Assembly (NCBI GenBank): GCA_038118725.1
Contig: JAYOIK010000005.1
Span: forward strand, 33,918-97,917
Direction of reading: 5' to 3'
DNA from: JADHLJ01 sp038118725
GTDB taxonomy: Bacteria; Pseudomonadota; Alphaproteobacteria; Thalassobaculales; Thalassobaculaceae
DNA: 64,000 nucleotides
Shown here: positions 51,856-60,393 of the stretch, piece by piece
How the letters are laid out: each line of letters opens with the position of its first letter
How positions within the stretch are numbered: the first letter of the stretch is position 1
The notes under the pieces: model-generated
Told to the model about the DNA's origin: nothing
The model's database searches: none
What the model saw: only the letters and a program-made list of their open reading frames with translations
Translations under genes and position numbers: made by a program

Positions 51856-52683
51856 ATGAAAATTGGCATCTCCCTGCCGGTCCGCGAGCTCGGCGACGAT
51901 ATCGGCGCGATCAAGGCCTTTGCCCAAGCGGCGGAGGAACTCGGGCTCAACCATCTGCGGGTTCCGGAACAGATCATTCGCCCCGGCAGCGGGGCCCTGC
52001 ACGAGCCGCTGACCATGATGACACTGATCGCCGGCGCGACTTCCCGGATCGAGTTGGTTCCCTCGGTCCTGATCCTGCCGGCGCGCCAGACCGCGCTGGT
52101 CGCAAAGCAGGCCGCCAGTCTCGACCGGCTGTCGGGCGGGCGTCTGCGGCTCGGGGTGGGGGTCGGCAAGGACCCGGCGGAATACGAAGCCCTCGGCGCC
52201 GATTTCAGCAACCGGGGCGCCCGCTGCGAGGAACAGATGACCCTGTTGAAACGGCTATGGACGGAGCCGTCGGTCAGCTTCGAGGGGCGGTGGCACAAGA
52301 TTTCCGACGCGGGGATTAACCCGCTCCCCATCCGTCAACCCATCCCGATGTGGATCGGCGCCAGCGAAAACCCCACCCAGCGCATCCGCCGTCGGATCGG
52401 AACCCTGGCCGACGGCTGGTTCGTGCTTGCCTCGCCCGAGGCCTATCCGGCGATCCGCGACGACATCCAACGCGCCGCCGAGGCGATCGGCCGGAGCCCC
52501 GCCGAAATCGGCGCCGAGGCCGGAGTGGCCGTGGTCGGGCCGCGCGAGCATGAATGGAAAAGCCGGGTCGCCGGCTGGCGCGAAATCGGCCTGACCCATC
52601 TCTGTCTGCGCACCCTCGGAGGCGGTCTGGCAACGGACGCTCATATCGCCAAGATGCGCGAGGCGGTGGCCGACCTGCCCTAG
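51856..52683 (+). CDS. LLM-class flavin-dependent oxidoreductase (F420/FMN type)
   Basis: 275 residues from ATG 51856, preceded by AAGGAAA. The short LLM form: MKIGISLPVRELGDDIGAIKAFAQAAEELGLNHLRVPEQ, then TSRIELVPSVLILPARQTALVAKQAASLDRLSGGRLRLGVGVG (residues about 67-108, key GGR and LGVGVG). A late WIGASENPTQRIRRRIGTLADGWF matches TIGR03619-like proteins. Cofactor could be FMN or F420. Probably cotranscribed with the dioxygenase. Confidence 0.87.
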   Translation: MKIGISLPVRELGDDIGAIKAFAQAAEELGLNHLRVPEQIIRPGSGALHEPLTMMTLIAGATSRIELVPSVLILPARQTALVAKQAASLDRLSGGRLRLGVGVGKDPAEYEALGADFSNRGARCEEQMTLLKRLWTEPSVSFEGRWHKISDAGINPLPIRQPIPMWIGASENPTQRIRRRIGTLADGWFVLASPEAYPAIRDDIQRAAEAIGRSPAEIGAEAGVAVVGPREHEWKSRVAGWREIGLTHLCLRTLGGGLATDAHIAKMREAVADLP

Positions 52684-52716
52684 GAGGCTGGAAAACCAAC
52701 GCGACGACGCGGAGCG

Positions 52717-53271
52717 TTACCCGATTTTCGTCATCTCATCGCCGACGCTCAGTCTTCCGTCCTTGGTGACGCGGGCATAGATGCCGCGGAGCTTGTACTT
52801 GTCGCCGTCGCCCATGTTCACGAACACACAGGCATCCCGGCCATAGCGTTGAATGAACTTGGCGCAGCCCTTGTGAGGCGTGTCGGTGATCTCAATCTCC
52901 GCCGTGCCCACGGAAAGCCGGGTGCCGGGCGGCAGGTTGGACGGGGTCAGGTCCATGTCGACGAAGAGATTGTCGCCCGCCGGGGCCCAATTGTCGCGGT
53001 CCTGGGCGATCAACGAGATACAGCGGGAATTCATGATGCAGATCTGCACGTCCGGGTGCGGCTCGCCGTCCTCGGTCGACTTCCAGCATCCCTTGGCCCA
53101 ATGGTCGCCCTCCAGACCGCCGGCCAGGCTGATTCCGATACTATCGACTTCCTGGCGCTGCTCGGAGGCGGGACGGACCACGATCCCCTCGATCCGCCCG
53201 TTGTCCTTGGGCGAGGCGAGGATCTCCGGAAGACCGGCGTTCAGTTCGTCGCGGGAAAGATGTCTGGCCAT
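52717..53271 (-). CDS. MOSC domain protein
   Basis: 184 residues. MOSC domains (molybdenum cofactor sulfurase C-terminal) carry sulfur to metal cofactors or help reduce N-hydroxylated compounds. The family features SIGISLAGGLEGDHWAKG, the PAGDNLFVDMDL strand, and the conserved Cys in TPHKGCAKF are present. GGAAG precedes the start. Divergent from the PAS_5 gene. No molybdenum enzyme gene is adjacent. Confidence 0.85.
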   Translation of the reverse strand: MARHLSRDELNAGLPEILASPKDNGRIEGIVVRPASEQRQEVDSIGISLAGGLEGDHWAKGCWKSTEDGEPHPDVQICIMNSRCISLIAQDRDNWAPAGDNLFVDMDLTPSNLPPGTRLSVGTAEIEITDTPHKGCAKFIQRYGRDACVFVNMGDGDKYKLRGIYARVTKDGRLSVGDEMTKIG

Positions 53272-53423
53272 GGGTCGGCTTCCATTCTCGGGAAAAGCGA
53301 TGGTGTCGTGGTCGGGACGTCATGTTAGGCGGCGGCATGCCACCTGCCAAGACCCGGGATTGGTACTCGCGTGAACCTGGGATCGGTGTTGTCGCGCGGT
53401 GTTCGCGATGCGACTATCGCGGT

Positions 53424-53942
53424 ATGACAAACTACACCGGCACGCCGCGCGGCGACTATTTCGACGAGAACTTCGCCGAGAATTTCCGGCGGATCGAACG
53501 CGCGGAATTGCTGGACGCCGGTGATCTTGGCAATGAGCAAATTCGCGGCTTTTTCGCGTGGTGGCGATCGCATCCCCTGACCCCACCGCCGAAATCGGCC
53601 TTCGATATCCTCGACCATCACGCGCTGATGCCGAATTTTTTCATGATGCGGGTACACGACGAGGAGACCTTCGCCTTCGTGCTTGCCGGCGAGGAAGTCA
53701 TTCGCATGGTCGGGCGCAACCACCCCGGGCGCGTGATCACCGTCGACGACGCCGACGAGCCGCTGGCCATCTTCGCGCGCTATCTCCGCGGCGTGGTTCA
53801 GACCCGAAACTGCTGGCGTTGCTCGGGCGATCTCCGGGTGTTCGAGCGTGGCTATCGGAGCTTTGAATCCATTGACTGCCCGCTCACCGACGAGGCCGGC
53901 GAGAAAATCACCCACACCATCGGCGTGATGTTCGAGTTGTAG
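53424..53942 (+). CDS. PAS_5-type (PAS-like) domain protein
   Basis: 172 residues from ATG 53424. It contains FFAWWRSHPLTPPPKSAFDILDHHALMPNFFMMRVHDEETFAFVLAGEEV and GRNHPGRVITVDDADE (key FDILDH and AGEEV blocks near residues 55-90), as in PAS_5 proteins. It differs clearly from the copy at 49404. A CWRC pair near residue 131 could bind metal. Convergent with the SDR gene, two bases between stops. Confidence 0.7.
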   Translation: MTNYTGTPRGDYFDENFAENFRRIERAELLDAGDLGNEQIRGFFAWWRSHPLTPPPKSAFDILDHHALMPNFFMMRVHDEETFAFVLAGEEVIRMVGRNHPGRVITVDDADEPLAIFARYLRGVVQTRNCWRCSGDLRVFERGYRSFESIDCPLTDEAGEKITHTIGVMFEL

Positions 53943-53944
53943 CC

Positions 53945-54727
53945 TTAGCTCGTGACGATCCCGCCATCGACGTTATAGGCCTGACCTGTGATGTTGCGTG
54001 ACGCGGGCGAGGCGAGGAACACCACCATGGCGGCGATATCCTCGGGGTCGTTGGGCCGTCCGATCGGGATCATCGCGGCCCGACGCTTGGTCATTTCCTC
54101 GACGCTGATCCCCTCCTGCTCGGCCCGGACCGTGAGATTCGCCTGGGAAAGCGCGGTATTGGTCACTCCCGGACAGACCGCGTTGACGTTGATATCGTGG
54201 CGCGCCAGCTGTTGCGCCGCCGTATAGGTCAGGCTGATCACCGCGCCCTTGCTGGCGGCGTAGGCGGCGTTGGAGGTCCCGGCATAGCCGCGCCCGGCGA
54301 TCGAGGCGACATTGATGATCCGCCCGCCTCCGCCCTGGCTGATCATCCGGGCGGCGGCGGTTTTCAGACAGAAGAACACCCCCTTGGCGTTGACCCGGTG
54401 GATGCGATCCCAATCCGCCTCTGTCAGATCCATGATATCCGCCCGGCGCGTCACGCCGGCATTGTTGAGGATGATATCGAGCCGCCCGAAGGCCGCGACG
54501 GTCTTGTCGACCATGGCCTGAATCTGGGTCACGTCACCGCAATCCGCCGTGATGGCGACGGCGGTCCCGCCGGCCTCTACGATCTTGGCGGCCATCGCCT
54601 CGGCGGCGGCGGCATCGATGTCGACGACCGCGACCTTGGCTCCGGCCTCGGCGAGCGCCAGGGCGGCGGCGGCGCCGATACCGACCCCCGCGCCGGTGAC
54701 GATGGCTGTCTTGTCGGTCAGACTCAT
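53945..54727 (-). CDS. SDR family oxidoreductase (FabG-like)
   Basis: 260 residues, classical short-chain dehydrogenase. Cofactor loop AIVTGAGVGIGAAAALAL, NNAG, catalytic Ser in INVASIAGRGY, and YAASK all present; C-terminus ITGQAYNVDGGIVTS. AAGGAG precedes ATG 54727. It lies 13 bases after the LLM gene and is probably cotranscribed with it and the GST. Substrate unknown. Confidence 0.92.
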   Translation of the reverse strand: MSLTDKTAIVTGAGVGIGAAAALALAEAGAKVAVVDIDAAAAEAMAAKIVEAGGTAVAITADCGDVTQIQAMVDKTVAAFGRLDIILNNAGVTRRADIMDLTEADWDRIHRVNAKGVFFCLKTAAARMISQGGGGRIINVASIAGRGYAGTSNAAYAASKGAVISLTYTAAQQLARHDINVNAVCPGVTNTALSQANLTVRAEQEGISVEEMTKRRAAMIPIGRPNDPEDIAAMVVFLASPASRNITGQAYNVDGGIVTS

Positions 54728-54740
54728 GGGATCTCTCTCC

Positions 54741-55844
54741 TTACTCGGCGGCCAGCGGTACCGGCGTCGGCATCGGCGCGTCGCAGATCTTGTCGAGCGG
54801 TTTGCCGAAATGTGCCTCGATCAGCGGCACGACCTTGGTGGCGAACTGCTCGATCGAGTTCATCACCGCCAGGTGTGGGACGTCGCCGACCGCGAAATAG
54901 TTGTTCATGTGCCGCGGCCCATAGAGCTCGATTTCCCGGCAGAGCCTTTCAGCGACCTGCTCGGCATTGCCGACAACGATATTCTCCGCGACCTGATCCA
55001 ATGCCGGTTCGTTCTCGAAGGGCTCCTCGGCGACCATGTAGTCGTCGACCATGGTCTCCTTGCGGTGTCTGAGCGACATGGCGATGCGCTTCTGAAAACG
55101 CGCGCCGTCGACATAGCGGTCGAGCACGGCCTTGTCGTCGCTGACACAGACGAAACGCAGCACGCCGAGCGGGATCGACGATGGATCCTTGCCCTCCTCG
55201 ACATAGCAACGCTCAATCTGATCGCGCATGGCGCGGATCCGCTCCGGGCTTTCGATGCCGCCCGAGATAAAGGGAATGAAACCGTCGCGGGCACAGCGCC
55301 GATGACTGTTCGGGTCGGCGCCGGCGATCCAGATCGGCGGGCGCGGGCTCTGTACGGGCTGAACATTAATTGCGGTCTGCAGCTGGTTGAGCTTCTCGCC
55401 GTCATAGCTGAAATGCGGCTGGCGCAGCCCCTGGTCGATCATGTCGAGCATCTCGTTGAACACCACCTTGTTCTCGGTGATATCGGCGCCCAGACGCTCA
55501 AACTCGTAATGCTGATAGCCGCTGCCGACACCGACATCGAGCCGCCCGCCCGATAGCGCGTCGACCAGCGCGATCTCGGCGATCACCCGGGCCGGCGCGT
55601 GCAAGGGCAGGATCAGAACGGCGCAGCCGACCCGGATCCGCTTGGTGGTCGCGGCGACCTGATTACAAAAGATCAGGGGCGACGGACAGAGGCTGTAATT
55701 CGAGAAATGATGCTCGGCGAACCAGGCCCGACTAAAGCCGAGTTCCTCGGCGAGCTGGATATGCTCCAGCGCCTCGGCGATCACCTCGGTCGGTGGTTTC
55801 GAGCGGTCGCGGTGCTGCAAGAGATTGAAGATACCGAAATCCAT
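54741..55844 (-). CDS. LLM-class flavin-dependent oxidoreductase (luciferase-like)
   Basis: 367 residues. Close to bacterial luciferase/alkane-monooxygenase-type proteins: MDFGIFNLLQHRDRSKPPTE, FSRAWFAEHHFSNYSLCPSPLIFCNQVAATTKRIRVGCAVLILPLHAPARVIAEIALVDALSGGRLDVGVGSGYQ (residues about 37-110, key AEHH and GGR). GGGGAGG precedes ATG 55844. It is the middle gene of a GST–LLM–SDR minus-strand unit. Confidence 0.88.
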   Translation of the reverse strand: MDFGIFNLLQHRDRSKPPTEVIAEALEHIQLAEELGFSRAWFAEHHFSNYSLCPSPLIFCNQVAATTKRIRVGCAVLILPLHAPARVIAEIALVDALSGGRLDVGVGSGYQHYEFERLGADITENKVVFNEMLDMIDQGLRQPHFSYDGEKLNQLQTAINVQPVQSPRPPIWIAGADPNSHRRCARDGFIPFISGGIESPERIRAMRDQIERCYVEEGKDPSSIPLGVLRFVCVSDDKAVLDRYVDGARFQKRIAMSLRHRKETMVDDYMVAEEPFENEPALDQVAENIVVGNAEQVAERLCREIELYGPRHMNNYFAVGDVPHLAVMNSIEQFATKVVPLIEAHFGKPLDKICDAPMPTPVPLAAE

Positions 55845-55939
55845 GGGAGCCTCCCCCGGCGATTACCGTCGATCGGAACATTGAACCTAACCCGCGCGCC
55901 CAGACCGGCCAAATGAATGCGCCCGCGCGCGCCAAGCGA

Positions 55940-56749
55940 TCAGGTCCGGGATGCGGCGATCGACTCGAGCTTTTTCATGAGCGGGTCGATATCCGCCGCG
56001 AAGGCCGGGTGACGGCGCAGGCGCCGGAAATGCGCCATGGCGAGCGGAAAGGCGGTTGTCATCGCGTCCTCGTCATAGACCGGCGCGACACCCAGGGCAG
56101 CGAGCTTTTCGAGATGCGCGCGCTCCCGGGAAACCTGGACGATCTCACAAACAGCGCAGATATCCGCGATACTGATGCCGTCACCGACCAGGAATTCTCG
56201 GTCGGGGTGCAGCGCGCGATCGAGACCACCAAGGAAGGCCTCCAGGGTCGCCGCCGTCTCCTCGCGAATCTCCACCGTGCAGCGGTTTCCCGACAGGGAC
56301 AGCAGGTGCGCTTGACTCTGGCGCGCGAAAACCAGCGCCGCGTCCAAAAAACCGTCGATCCTCGCGGCCTCGTAGGGGCCGTCGCCATAGAGCGGCAGGC
56401 GCGCCTCGCCAATCCGCGCAACGGCGCGCAGAATACTGTTGGACTCAAAAATTCCGACCGTTCCATCCGGGCTGAACGCGGCGGGAACGGTGCCGAAGGG
56501 ATGAGCTTCAAGAAACGCCTCGGTCTTGTACAGGACCGCGTCAAATCCGGTGCGCGACGGCCTCGCGAGGCTGGCATCGGCGCGATCCGCCTCGCCGAGC
56601 GGCCGGGCGTCGAAATCCCAGAGCCAATCCGACAGCTCCCTAGGCTTGGCGCCGCGCACCTCGACATCGGCGCCGTTAAGCCGGGCGGCGATCGTGGCCT
56701 TCATGATCCTGGGATTGGGCAGATATGAGAAGATTCGCAGGTCGGGCAA
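55940..56749 (-). CDS. Glutathione S-transferase family protein
   Basis: 269 residues from TTG 56749, which follows GGAGG at seven bases. The N-terminal domain MPDLRIFSYLPNPRIMKATIAARLNG, HPFGTVPAAFSPDGTVGIFESNSILRAVA is GST-like with the cis-Pro region at GTVP and the E-S-N glutathione contact. It is closest to elongation-factor-1-gamma-type GSTs. First gene of a unit with an LLM enzyme (95 bases on) and an SDR. Confidence 0.8.
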   Translation of the reverse strand: MPDLRIFSYLPNPRIMKATIAARLNGADVEVRGAKPRELSDWLWDFDARPLGEADRADASLARPSRTGFDAVLYKTEAFLEAHPFGTVPAAFSPDGTVGIFESNSILRAVARIGEARLPLYGDGPYEAARIDGFLDAALVFARQSQAHLLSLSGNRCTVEIREETAATLEAFLGGLDRALHPDREFLVGDGISIADICAVCEIVQVSRERAHLEKLAALGVAPVYDEDAMTTAFPLAMAHFRRLRRHPAFAADIDPLMKKLESIAASRT

Positions 56750-56935
56750 GACGGGCCTCCAGCTTTATCAAACTCCGCAATGCTATGGACATCGTCGAAA
56801 TGTCGCCAGCGAAGAGCTCAAGCCATCACACAGACGGTGATTGGCGTGCCGGGCTTCCTTGTAGCTGACCAAACCGAGCCACGTGGGCATGATAGACGAC
56901 CGGGCGCGCAATCCGAAAACCTTGGGAGGTCCATC

Positions 56936-57253
56936 ATGGCGCTTTACGAACTTCGCACCTACACCATCGTGGTCGGCAAGATGAACGCGGTTGTCGAGCT
57001 TTATCATCAGGAAGGCTGGCCGGCGCTGGAGAAGCACGCGGACAAGCTGTGCGGCTATTTCACCGGCGATATCGGGGCCATGAACACGCTTACCCATCTC
57101 TGGCGGTTCGAGGATGACGCGGACAGGCGGGCGCATTGGGCCCGGGTTTTCGCCGATGACGACTTCATGGCCTTCGCGGCGAAGCTGCGTCCGATGCTGC
57201 AATCCCAAGAGAATAAACTGATGTTCAACGCCCCCTGGGGACCGACACCGTAA
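56936..57253 (+). CDS. NIPSNAP family protein
   Basis: 105 residues from ATG 56936, after GGGAGG. MALYELRTYTIVVGKMNAVVELYHQEGWPAL, then GAMNTLTHLWRFEDDADRRAHW, is the NIPSNAP pattern (dimeric ferredoxin-like barrel). Function unknown in bacteria. Convergent with the hicAB locus, 10 bases between stops. Confidence 0.9.
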   Translation: MALYELRTYTIVVGKMNAVVELYHQEGWPALEKHADKLCGYFTGDIGAMNTLTHLWRFEDDADRRAHWARVFADDDFMAFAAKLRPMLQSQENKLMFNAPWGPTP

Positions 57254-57263
57254 GGCGTTCCAT

Positions 57264-57674
57264 TCAGGCCGCCAGACCGACCGTCACCCGCTTTCCGAGC
57301 GCCGCCAAGGCGGCTTCCAGTTGATCGGTCTTGGAGGCATGCCCGATCCGGAACAGCCGGTCGACGCTATTGCGCGACCAACCTAGCGTGCGCATCAGGT
57401 CGGCGCGGCTTTTCCCTTGCGCGCGCAGCTCCTGATACAGCTGGACCTTGAGCGTGGTGGTCACGCCCATGGAAATCATGCGTTCCCCTACGCCGGCCGT
57501 TGGGATTTCCTCGGCGTGAGAGATACGAGCGGCCAATGCCTCCTCGATCGCGTCGCGCGCCAAGGCGTCCATATCTCCACCGGCCTCGGCGAAGGTCACA
57601 ACCTCGGGCAGGACGGGACATCGGATGAGCAAAGTGCCGTCGTCGGGCTCGGTGGTGATGGGAAAGCTCAACAT
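57264..57674 (-). CDS. hicB: HicB-family antitoxin with C-terminal HTH
   Basis: 136 residues. An RNase-H-like HicB fold (LSFPITTEPDDGTLLIRCPVLPEVVTFAEAGGDMDALARDAIEEALAARI) covers residues about 2-55, with key FAEAG and DAIEEAL. A helix-turn-helix follows (LRAQGKSRADLMRTLGWSRNSVDRLF). HicB neutralises HicA and represses the operon through the HTH. It starts one base after the hicA stop. Two matched palindromes upstream of hicA are its likely operator. Confidence 0.85.
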   Translation of the reverse strand: MLSFPITTEPDDGTLLIRCPVLPEVVTFAEAGGDMDALARDAIEEALAARISHAEEIPTAGVGERMISMGVTTTLKVQLYQELRAQGKSRADLMRTLGWSRNSVDRLFRIGHASKTDQLEAALAALGKRVTVGLAA

Positions 57675-57675
57675 A

Positions 57676-57867
57676 TCATTTGATACCCAGTTGTTTGTAT
57701 ATGGCCCGAACCAGACCCGTTCCCAATTCCTTACGTCCCCCGTGGGTCGGGACAATGGCTCGACGTTTTCCGAGGACCGCCGTGACGTGACCTCCCTTGC
57801 CACGATTGGCCACGATACGAACACCGTGATCCCGAGTCAGAACGCGGATCAGTTCCTTACTGTTCAT
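57676..57867 (-). CDS. hicA: HicA-family mRNA interferase toxin
   Basis: 63 residues, the usual tiny dsRBD-like fold: MNSKELIRVLTRDHGVRIV, then GKGGHVTAVLGKRRAIVPTHGGRKELGTGLVRAIYKQLGI (key GGH and KELGTG). The catalytic His is in GGHVT; the usual GSH is GGH here. HicA cleaves mRNA when freed from HicB. Toxin-first order is standard. Start ATG 57867 lies 14 bases from the operator palindromes. Confidence 0.85.
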   Translation of the reverse strand: MNSKELIRVLTRDHGVRIVANRGKGGHVTAVLGKRRAIVPTHGGRKELGTGLVRAIYKQLGIK

Positions 57868-57880
57868 TAGACTAATGTAG

Positions 57881-57915
57881 TCCACAAAAATGTGGAAGTC
57901 GACAAAAGTGTCGAC
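57881..57915 (-). promoter_or_regulatory. Tandem palindromic operator of hicAB
   Basis: Two perfect inverted repeats with centres 18 bases apart: TCCACA-AAAA-TGTGGA (57881-57896) and GTCGACA-AAAG-TGTCGAC (57898-57915). They share the form TCNACA-AAAR-TGTNGA, so they look like two sites for one dimeric repressor. They lie immediately upstream of hicA and overlap where its promoter must be. Confidence 0.8.
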
Positions 57916-57962
57916 TCTGTTGGTGCCATGCGAGCCGCGCCAATCGGATTCGGCGGGAAGCC

Positions 57963-59372
57963 CTAGAAGAACGACAGCCCCATGCCCAACAGGGCGCAAG
58001 CCAGAAGCGTCTTGAACACGCCCTGATGCCACCAGAGCATCATCGCGGCGGCGAGGATCGTGAGGCCGATGCTGGCGAGATCCGCCGTCGCGAGATCGGG
58101 CACCGGGAGCGTCATGCCGAACACGCCGGTCTCGCCGATGCTGGCGAAGCTGACATGCAGACCGAACCAGAAGGCGAGGTTCAGGACCACGCCGACCACG
58201 GCGGCGGTGATGCCCGACAGCGCGGCGGCGATATGGGTGTTATCGCGCAGCTTCTCCACATAGGGCGCGCCGAGAAAGATCCAAAGGAAGCACGGCGTGA
58301 AGGTCACCCATAGGGTCACCACCGATCCGATGACGCCGGCCAGTATCGGGTCCATGCCCAGGGCGTGGCGATGCGCGCCGAGGAAACCGACGAACTGGGT
58401 GACCAGGATCAGCGGTCCCGGTGTCGTCTCCGCCAGGCCGAGACCGTCCAGCATCTCCTCCGGCGTCATCCACCCGAAGGCGTCAACGGCCTGTTGCGCC
58501 ATATAGGCCAGCACCGCGTAGGCGCCGCCGAAGGTGACCACCGCGAGCTTGCTGAAGAATTCCGATTGCTGGGTGAACACGTGATCCGGTCCGAGACTCG
58601 CGGTCAGCGCAGCGATCGGCCCAAACCACAAAGCCGCGAAGATCACCACCAGCATCACCGCCCGCATGGCGGAGGGGCGGGTATGGTCAAGCTCTCCCGA
58701 GCCGGCCATCGCCTCAATCACGCTCGCCTCGGAATCCGCGTCTACCTTTTTGTTGGAAAGAACGACAAAGCTTTCGGGGCGCAGCATGCCACCGAGGAAG
58801 CCAATCAGACCGGCGCCGGCGACGATCACCGGAAAAGGCACCGAGAAAGCGAAGATCGCGATGAAGGCGGCGCCGGCCATGACCACCATCGCGGTCGAGC
58901 GCAGCGCCCGCTTGCCGATCCGGATCACTGCCTCGACAACGACGATCAGCACCGCCGCCTTGACCCCGAGAAAGGCCGAGTCAACCAGCGGCAGATCGGC
59001 ATAGAGGACATAGATGATCGACAGGGCGAGCATCACCAGCGCGCCTGGAATGATGAACAACAGGCCGGCGATCAGCCCGCCCAACGTACGATGCATGAGC
59101 CAGCCGATATAGGTCGCGAGCTGTTGCGCCTCCGGCCCGGGCAGCAACATGCAATAGTTGAGCGCGTGCAGGAATCGCGCCTCGTCGATCCACCTACGCT
59201 CTTCGACCACGGTGCGATGCATCATCGCGATCTGCCCCGCCGGACCGCCGAAGCTCAGCAGGCCGATCTTGAGCCAGACGGCGAAAGCCTCGCCTATCCC
59301 GGGCATGCGTGGTCCCGAAACATCCGGGCCCGCCCCTCCATGCTCGCCGACCTGATTGACCTGATCCGTCAC
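57963..59372 (-). CDS. chrA: Chromate transporter (two-domain ChrA)
   Basis: 469 residues from GTG 59372, which follows GGAGG. Both CHR halves are seen: LLSFGGPAGQIAMMHRTVVEERRWID and LPGPEAQQLATYIGWLMH near the start, then VVTFGGAYAVLAYMAQQAVDAFGWMTPEEMLDGLGLAETTPGPLILVTQFVGFLGA near residues 275-335. About twelve hydrophobic helices. Exports chromate with protons; annotated members also include transporters of uncertain substrate. Divergent from a LysR gene. Confidence 0.93.
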   Translation of the reverse strand: MTDQVNQVGEHGGAGPDVSGPRMPGIGEAFAVWLKIGLLSFGGPAGQIAMMHRTVVEERRWIDEARFLHALNYCMLLPGPEAQQLATYIGWLMHRTLGGLIAGLLFIIPGALVMLALSIIYVLYADLPLVDSAFLGVKAAVLIVVVEAVIRIGKRALRSTAMVVMAGAAFIAIFAFSVPFPVIVAGAGLIGFLGGMLRPESFVVLSNKKVDADSEASVIEAMAGSGELDHTRPSAMRAVMLVVIFAALWFGPIAALTASLGPDHVFTQQSEFFSKLAVVTFGGAYAVLAYMAQQAVDAFGWMTPEEMLDGLGLAETTPGPLILVTQFVGFLGAHRHALGMDPILAGVIGSVVTLWVTFTPCFLWIFLGAPYVEKLRDNTHIAAALSGITAAVVGVVLNLAFWFGLHVSFASIGETGVFGMTLPVPDLATADLASIGLTILAAAMMLWWHQGVFKTLLACALLGMGLSFF

Positions 59373-59505
59373 GGCTGTGCCTCCTCTCGCGCGAAGCCTT
59401 CATCGACGCGCCGGTCGCCTTCCAATGCCGAAACATGCATGGCCCGGATTTGCGTTGGAAGCGAATTGTTCTACTCTAGGCATGAAGATAATTAATGGAT
59501 ATCCC

Positions 59506-60393
59506 ATGGCGATCCTGCCCAGCACAACGGGGCTGCGGAGCTTTGAAACCGCCGCTAGATTGTTGAATTTTACCCGCGCGGCGGAGGAATTGAACCTCAC
59601 GCAGGGGGCGATAAGTCATCAAATTCGAGAATTGGAAGAGATTCGCGGCACCCGGCTTTTCGATCGCCGGCACCGCGGTCTGGCACTGACCGACGCCGGA
59701 CGGATCTATCTGATTCATGCCCGCGAGGCGCTGGAAAGCTTGCGGGCCGGCGCCGAGGCGCTGGGCAAGCGCGACGCGGTTCTGACGGTGACGGTATCGC
59801 CGAATTTCGCCAACAAGTGGTTGGTGCCGCGGCTCGGAGATTTCTCGAACGCCCATCCCGAGATCGACCTGCGGATCAGCGCGTCGCGCCGGCATACCGA
59901 TTTCGCGACCGACGACATCGATCTAGCGGTCCGGCACGGCATCGGTGATTGGCCGCATCTGCATGTCCAACGGCTCTGCGCGGAAGAGATCTTTCCAGTA
60001 TGCGGTCCTGGCCTGCTGACCCCCGGCGCCTTACTCGAGAGGCCTGGCGACTTGCGCCGCCATACCTTGCTGCATGACCGCGACCGGGCCGGGTGGCGAC
60101 AATGGTTGGTTACCTTCGGTGTGCCCGCCGACATCGCCGAAAACGGCCCGGTCTTTTCCGATACCAGCCTTGCCATCGACGCCGCCGTGGCCGGACAAGG
60201 CGTCGCCCTGGCCAGAAGCGCGCTGGCGACCCTGGACCTCGCGGGCGGGCGTCTGGTCCGGCCGATGGGGGAGGCGATCCCCGCCGCCTTCGCCTATTGG
60301 ATCGTCTGTCCCAAGGCCTCGGCGAAGGATCCCAAGATCACGGCGTTTCGGGACTGGCTGGTGGCCCAAGCCGCGGAAATCGACGCGCCGTGA
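59506..60393 (+). CDS. LysR family transcriptional regulator (GcvA-like)
   Basis: 295 residues from ATG 59506; ATG 59482 adds eight residues and cannot be excluded. The winged helix reads LRSFETAARLLNFTRAAEELNLTQGAISHQIRELEE (key AAEEL, GAISHQI). The effector domain has VSPNFANKWLVPRL and DDIDLAVRHGIGDWP, the GcvA subgroup pattern. Divergent from chrA, so possibly its regulator; no clear T-N11-A box was seen in the 133-base spacer. Confidence 0.9.
   Translation: MAILPSTTGLRSFETAARLLNFTRAAEELNLTQGAISHQIRELEEIRGTRLFDRRHRGLALTDAGRIYLIHAREALESLRAGAEALGKRDAVLTVTVSPNFANKWLVPRLGDFSNAHPEIDLRISASRRHTDFATDDIDLAVRHGIGDWPHLHVQRLCAEEIFPVCGPGLLTPGALLERPGDLRRHTLLHDRDRAGWRQWLVTFGVPADIAENGPVFSDTSLAIDAAVAGQGVALARSALATLDLAGGRLVRPMGEAIPAAFAYWIVCPKASAKDPKITAFRDWLVAQAAEIDAP

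Noticed and set aside
59373..59505. A T-N11-A LysR box between chrA and the LysR gene
   Set aside because: No inverted repeat of the right shape could be found, so regulation of chrA is left as inference only.
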